Source: Cupriavidus basilensis OR16 (GTDB lineage: Bacteria > Pseudomonadota > Gammaproteobacteria > Burkholderiales > Burkholderiaceae). From it: a DNA stretch of 37,236 nt. Under the pieces are notes generated by a model that did not search any database, was not told where the DNA came from, and saw nothing but the letters and a program-made list of their open reading frames with translations. The stretch is taken from NCBI RefSeq assembly GCF_000243095.1, contig NZ_AHJE01000084.1, positions 1 to 37,236 on the forward strand. Reading direction: 5' to 3'. Position 1 is the first letter of the stretch; each line of letters opens with the position of its first letter. The translations under genes were made by a program, and so were the position numbers. Positions 34,576 through 37,236 of the stretch are shown here, piece by piece.

Positions 34576-35544
34576 TCAGGCTTCCGGGCCAAGCAGCCGC
34601 GCGCCTCGCCAGGCGCCGGAGCGCACCAGTTCGCGGGCACAATCGGCCAGCACCACGCGCAGGGCCAGCGCGGCGGGCGACAGCTCGTCGTCGGAGAGGC
34701 TGCACAGGGTGTTCTGGCGCCGCGCCTTGGGGTCCGCGATTTCGGCCAGGTGGAAGCGCTCTTGCGCATCGGCGTAGCGCCCGACAGCCGCCCAGGGCTG
34801 CAGGGTGGCGCCAAACCCGAGATCGACGGCGTCCATCAGCATGGCCAGGGAATCGACCTCCTGCACCACCTGCGGCACGATCTTCACGCGGGCAAAGGCG
34901 GCATCGAGCGTGCTGCGCAGCCCGTGCAGGCCGGTAGGCATGATCAGCGGCACGTCCCGCAATTGCGCCATGCGCAGCCGCGGCGGCGCATCGGCGTTGG
35001 CGTTGGCGTCGGCGTCGGCGTCGGCCAGCAGTGCCTTGCGCGAGCGGATCAGGAACAGGGTCTCTTCAAGCAGCGGCGTCACGCTCCAGCGGCGTGCCAC
35101 GTGCGTGTCGAACAGCACGGCCAGGTCGAGCTGGCGGGCATTGAGCATGGCGCTGAGGTGGCCGGACAGGCTTTCCACCATATGCAGGCGCACATCGGGA
35201 TAGCGCTCGCGCATGGCGCGCATCAGCGGCACGCCGATGACCGAGGCGGTGGTGGGCGCCAGCCCCACGCTGACGGTGCCGGATAGCCGGGCATGATGGG
35301 CCGCGCGCTTGGCCTGCTCGGCATGGCGCAGCGCCAATTGCGCCTCGCGGAAGAAGGCCAGCCCGGCCTCGGTGGGGGTCACGCCGCGCGTGGTCCGGCG
35401 CAGCAATCGGGTGGACAGCTCGCTCTCCAGCCGGCTGATCTGCTGGCTCATGGCGGACTGCACCATGTCCAGGTCGAGCGCCGCGCGGCTCATGCTGCCG
35501 AGCTCCACCACGCGGACGAAATACTGAAGCTGGCGCAGTTCCAT
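34576..35544 (-). CDS. tcuR: LysR-family regulator of the Tcu operon (TcuR-like)
   Basis: This 322-residue LysR protein has its helix-turn-helix at about residues 18-37 (MSRAALDLDMVQSAMSQQI) and an effector domain from about residue 91 (VSVGLAPTTASVIGVPLMRAM), in the CbbR/NAC-like style. In known tricarballylate clusters a LysR regulator (TcuR) activates tcuABC in response to the substrate, and its place directly upstream of tcuA fits. Residues 174-186 are an alternating Ala/Asp/Asn run (ADADADANANADA) encoded by a hexanucleotide repeat, which lengthens a loop of the effector domain by about ten residues. The gene is otherwise complete. Unlike most LysR genes, it is co-oriented with its target. 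Confidence 0.87.
   Translation of the reverse strand: MELRQLQYFVRVVELGSMSRAALDLDMVQSAMSQQISRLESELSTRLLRRTTRGVTPTEAGLAFFREAQLALRHAEQAKRAAHHARLSGTVSVGLAPTTASVIGVPLMRAMRERYPDVRLHMVESLSGHLSAMLNARQLDLAVLFDTHVARRWSVTPLLEETLFLIRSRKALLADADADANANADAPPRLRMAQLRDVPLIMPTGLHGLRSTLDAAFARVKIVPQVVQEVDSLAMLMDAVDLGFGATLQPWAAVGRYADAQERFHLAEIADPKARRQNTLCSLSDDELSPAALALRVVLADCARELVRSGAWRGARLLGPEA
34993..35022. repeat. GGCGTY hexanucleotide microsatellite inside the LysR gene
   Basis: Five uninterrupted units (GGCGTT twice, then GGCGTC three times) encode Ala-Asp/Asn pairs on the minus strand. Gain or loss of units would keep the frame and change the length of a loop by two residues per unit, so the regulator could vary in length between strains. 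Confidence 0.85.
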
Positions 35545-35957
35545 CTGGCTCCCCGGCCTGGATTCGTGTCTGCGACGCTTATACCAGATACCGAACCGGC
35601 GGTGGCCGCGTCAGGCCCCGTCGAAGCCGCGGTGCCGGTCCACGGTCTGGCCGGCGCACGCCAGCCGGGTGTCGGTGGCGCATCGCACCGGGGCGCCGTC
35701 ACCGATCATGCGTCGGTTCCTGGCATTTTTCGAGGCTGGCGACTGCGGGCAAGGGCGATCAGGAAAACCGGCCCTACTGCGCAATAGCGGCGTATTCACC
35801 ACGCCGTGGACCACCTGGATGCACCAACGCAGTGAAATGTCTGCACATTACGGTTCCAGCCCTACAGTTCCCCTCCAGCCATCCGTTAGCCGGGGCATGC
35901 TGGCCGACAACAAAATTGTCGGAGGCCTTTTTTCACAACCGCTCCTACCCACTGCGC
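35545..35957. other. Divergent intergenic region before the chemoreceptor gene
   Basis: These 413 bases lie between the LysR start and the chemoreceptor start. A plus-strand frame from 35669 crosses much of it but reads as shadow sequence. The region should hold promoters for both genes. I see no clear sigma-28 or sigma-54 promoter. The hairpin at 35904-35933 is the only clear structure. Confidence 0.45.
35904..35933 (+). terminator. Hairpin followed by six Ts in the chemoreceptor leader
   Basis: CCGACAA (35904-35910) and TTGTCGG (35916-35922) form a perfect 7-bp stem with a CAAAA loop; six Ts follow at 35928-35933. It looks like an intrinsic terminator on the plus strand but lies 25 bases before the chemoreceptor start with no plus-strand gene before it. 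It could act as an attenuator, or the gene's promoter may lie downstream of it. Confidence 0.5.
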
Positions 35958-37236
35958 ATGCTTCTCTCGCTCCGTACACGCATTACGGCGACCTGTGTCG
36001 CCATCGTTGTCACCGCCCTGTCGGCATCCACCGGCATCACCTACGTAGTCACGAAGCACAACGACGAACGCACGCTGCGGCAAAACCTCGCCACGATCAC
36101 CCAAGGCAACGCGCAGGCCATCACCGAGTGGCTGACCGCGCGAGCCGCCATGGTGCAGGCCGTTTCGCCGGAGAGCCTTGCCGCCGATCCCGTGTCCGCG
36201 GTCACGCAACTGGAAAAATCGGGCGGCTTTGTCGTGGCTTACGCGGGCTACCCGGACAAGCACGCGGTGTTTTCCCGCGACCTCGGCATCCCCGCCGATT
36301 ACGATCCCACGGGCCGCCCGTGGTATCAGGCCGCGGTGAGCGCCGGCAAGCTCGTCATCACGCAGCCGTATGAAGATATCGCCACCAAGAAGCTGGTGGT
36401 GACGCTGGCCCTGCCGGTGCTCGCCAATGGTCAGCTGAAGGCCGTGGTAGCCGCCGACGTGAACCTGGATGGCGTGACCTCGACCGTGAACGGCATCCAC
36501 CCCACCCCGGCCAGCTTCGCGTTCCTGGCCGACAAGAGCGGGCGCATCGTGGCCCATCCGGATGCCAAGCTCAACCTGAAGCCCGCCACCGATCTGTCCG
36601 CCGACCTGACGGCCAGCGCGTTGGGCAACCTGGCCGATCCCGACAAGCCATTGGCAGTGCGGATCGCCGGCGCCACCAAGCTGCTTCACGCGGAGCCGGT
36701 CAAGCACTCCGACTGGGAGCTGGTGGTTGCCATGGATGAGGACGAAGCCCTGGCCGGTCTGCGCGATGTGCTGCGGGCCATGTTCATGACCCTGGTAACG
36801 GTGGCCTTCCTCGCTGCCGGTGTCGGCTCGGTCATGACGGCTTCGGCATTCAGGCGGCTCTCCCAGGTGCGCGAGGCGATGGACGAAATCGGCTCCGGCG
36901 ACGGCGACCTGACCAAGCGGCTACCGTCCGATGGCAATGATGAAATCGCGCAGATCGCCCGCGCGTTCAACCAGTTTGCCGACAAGCTTGCCACCGTGCT
37001 GATCGATATCCGCGACAGCAGTGAATCGGTCCGCACGGCAACCGCGGAAATCTCGCAAGGCAATATCGACCTGTCCACGCGCACCGAGCAAGCCGCGGCC
37101 AGCCTGGAGCAGACAGCGGCCGCCATGGACGAGCTCACCGGCACCGTGCAAAACTCGGCCGAGGCCGCCGTGCGCGCCGGCGAACTGGCGGCGGCGGCCT
37201 CCCAGGTCGCCAATCGCGGGGGCGATGCGGTCTCCC
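35958..37236 (+). CDS. Methyl-accepting chemotaxis protein, 3' end outside window
   Basis: The first 426 residues of a transmembrane chemoreceptor are present, without a stop before the window ends. An N-terminal helix (TRITATCVAIVVTALSASTGITYVV) is followed by a periplasmic double-Cache sensor domain (residues about 35-270) with the typical GRPWYQAAVSAGKLVITQPYED text. A second helix (LRAMFMTLVTVAFLAAGVGSVM) leads into a HAMP domain ending near DLTKRLPSDGNDEIAQIARAFNQF, then the start of the signalling coiled coil with Glu/Gln-rich methylation-region sequence. dCache receptors usually sense amino acids or organic acids, which would suit the carboxylate-degrading genes beside it. The start is the ATG at 35958, before the first helix. 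No strong ribosome-binding site is visible. Confidence 0.9.
   Translation, partial: MLLSLRTRITATCVAIVVTALSASTGITYVVTKHNDERTLRQNLATITQGNAQAITEWLTARAAMVQAVSPESLAADPVSAVTQLEKSGGFVVAYAGYPDKHAVFSRDLGIPADYDPTGRPWYQAAVSAGKLVITQPYEDIATKKLVVTLALPVLANGQLKAVVAADVNLDGVTSTVNGIHPTPASFAFLADKSGRIVAHPDAKLNLKPATDLSADLTASALGNLADPDKPLAVRIAGATKLLHAEPVKHSDWELVVAMDEDEALAGLRDVLRAMFMTLVTVAFLAAGVGSVMTASAFRRLSQVREAMDEIGSGDGDLTKRLPSDGNDEIAQIARAFNQFADKLATVLIDIRDSSESVRTATAEISQGNIDLSTRTEQAAASLEQTAAAMDELTGTVQNSAEAAVRAGELAAAASQVANRGGDAVS

Noticed and set aside
35669..36373. 234-codon plus-strand ORF overlapping the chemoreceptor start
   Set aside because: The overlapping frame from 35958 encodes a clear Cache-domain chemoreceptor, and this frame is a shadow.

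Overview
The window looks like chromosome or megaplasmid DNA of a metabolically versatile beta-proteobacterium of the Burkholderiaceae, most like Cupriavidus or Ralstonia. The reasons are the very high GC content, several Bug/TctC-type periplasmic binding proteins, many LysR regulators, a LysR regulator paired divergently with a DUF2917 gene, and an acid-sugar kinase/PdxA2 pair of the kind described from Ralstonia eutropha. This assignment is inference; no rRNA or tRNA gene is present to anchor it.

Layout from left to right. 1-3007: a broken membrane transporter, a shortened gamma-glutamyltransferase-like gene and a glutathione S-transferase. 3209-5513: a LysR regulator divergent from an MFS transporter. 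5555-12559: a catabolic cluster for a four-carbon acid sugar, probably D-threonate. It has a truncated GntR/FCD regulator divergent from a DUF1537-type kinase, PdxA2, a Bug protein with an internal deletion, an HpcH/HpaI aldolase, an aldo/keto reductase and an intact Bug protein. 12603-14989: an OpgC-type acyltransferase and a lipoprotein. 15456-19098: a LysR regulator, DUF2917, an enoyl-CoA hydratase and an MHS-family symporter. 19308-27235: a CoA-thioester block with two AMP-dependent acyl-CoA synthetases, an SCP2-type thiolase with its DUF35 partner, an AidB-like acyl-CoA dehydrogenase and a TetR regulator. 27416-35544, all on the minus strand: a tricarballylate-type module (LysR, TcuA-like flavoprotein, TcuB-like Fe-S membrane protein), then a class II aldolase, a peptide-type ABC binding protein, the 3' part of a second class II aldolase, a gutted Bug gene and a frameshifted 2-hydroxyacid dehydrogenase. 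35958-end: the start of a methyl-accepting chemotaxis protein.

The strongest signal is the number of damaged genes. About ten of some thirty genes show internal deletions, end truncations or frameshifts: the first transporter, the gamma-glutamyltransferase, GntR, the kinase, two Bug genes, the HpaI aldolase, the thiolase, the hydroxyacid dehydrogenase and one class II aldolase. One frameshift is explained exactly by an 11-bp perfect tandem duplication. Other short tandem repeats (20, 10, 9, 8 and 6 bp units) sit at a start codon, in ribosome-binding regions and inside a regulator. The region therefore looks like accessory catabolic DNA decaying by replication slippage and short deletions, although assembly error must be excluded.

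If the 11-bp duplication is removed, the acid-sugar kinase and PdxA2 form one continuous 808-codon reading frame. That would be a fused kinase/dehydrogenase catalysing two consecutive steps, and it is the most interesting candidate novelty here. No CRISPR array, integrase, transposase, tRNA or rRNA was seen.
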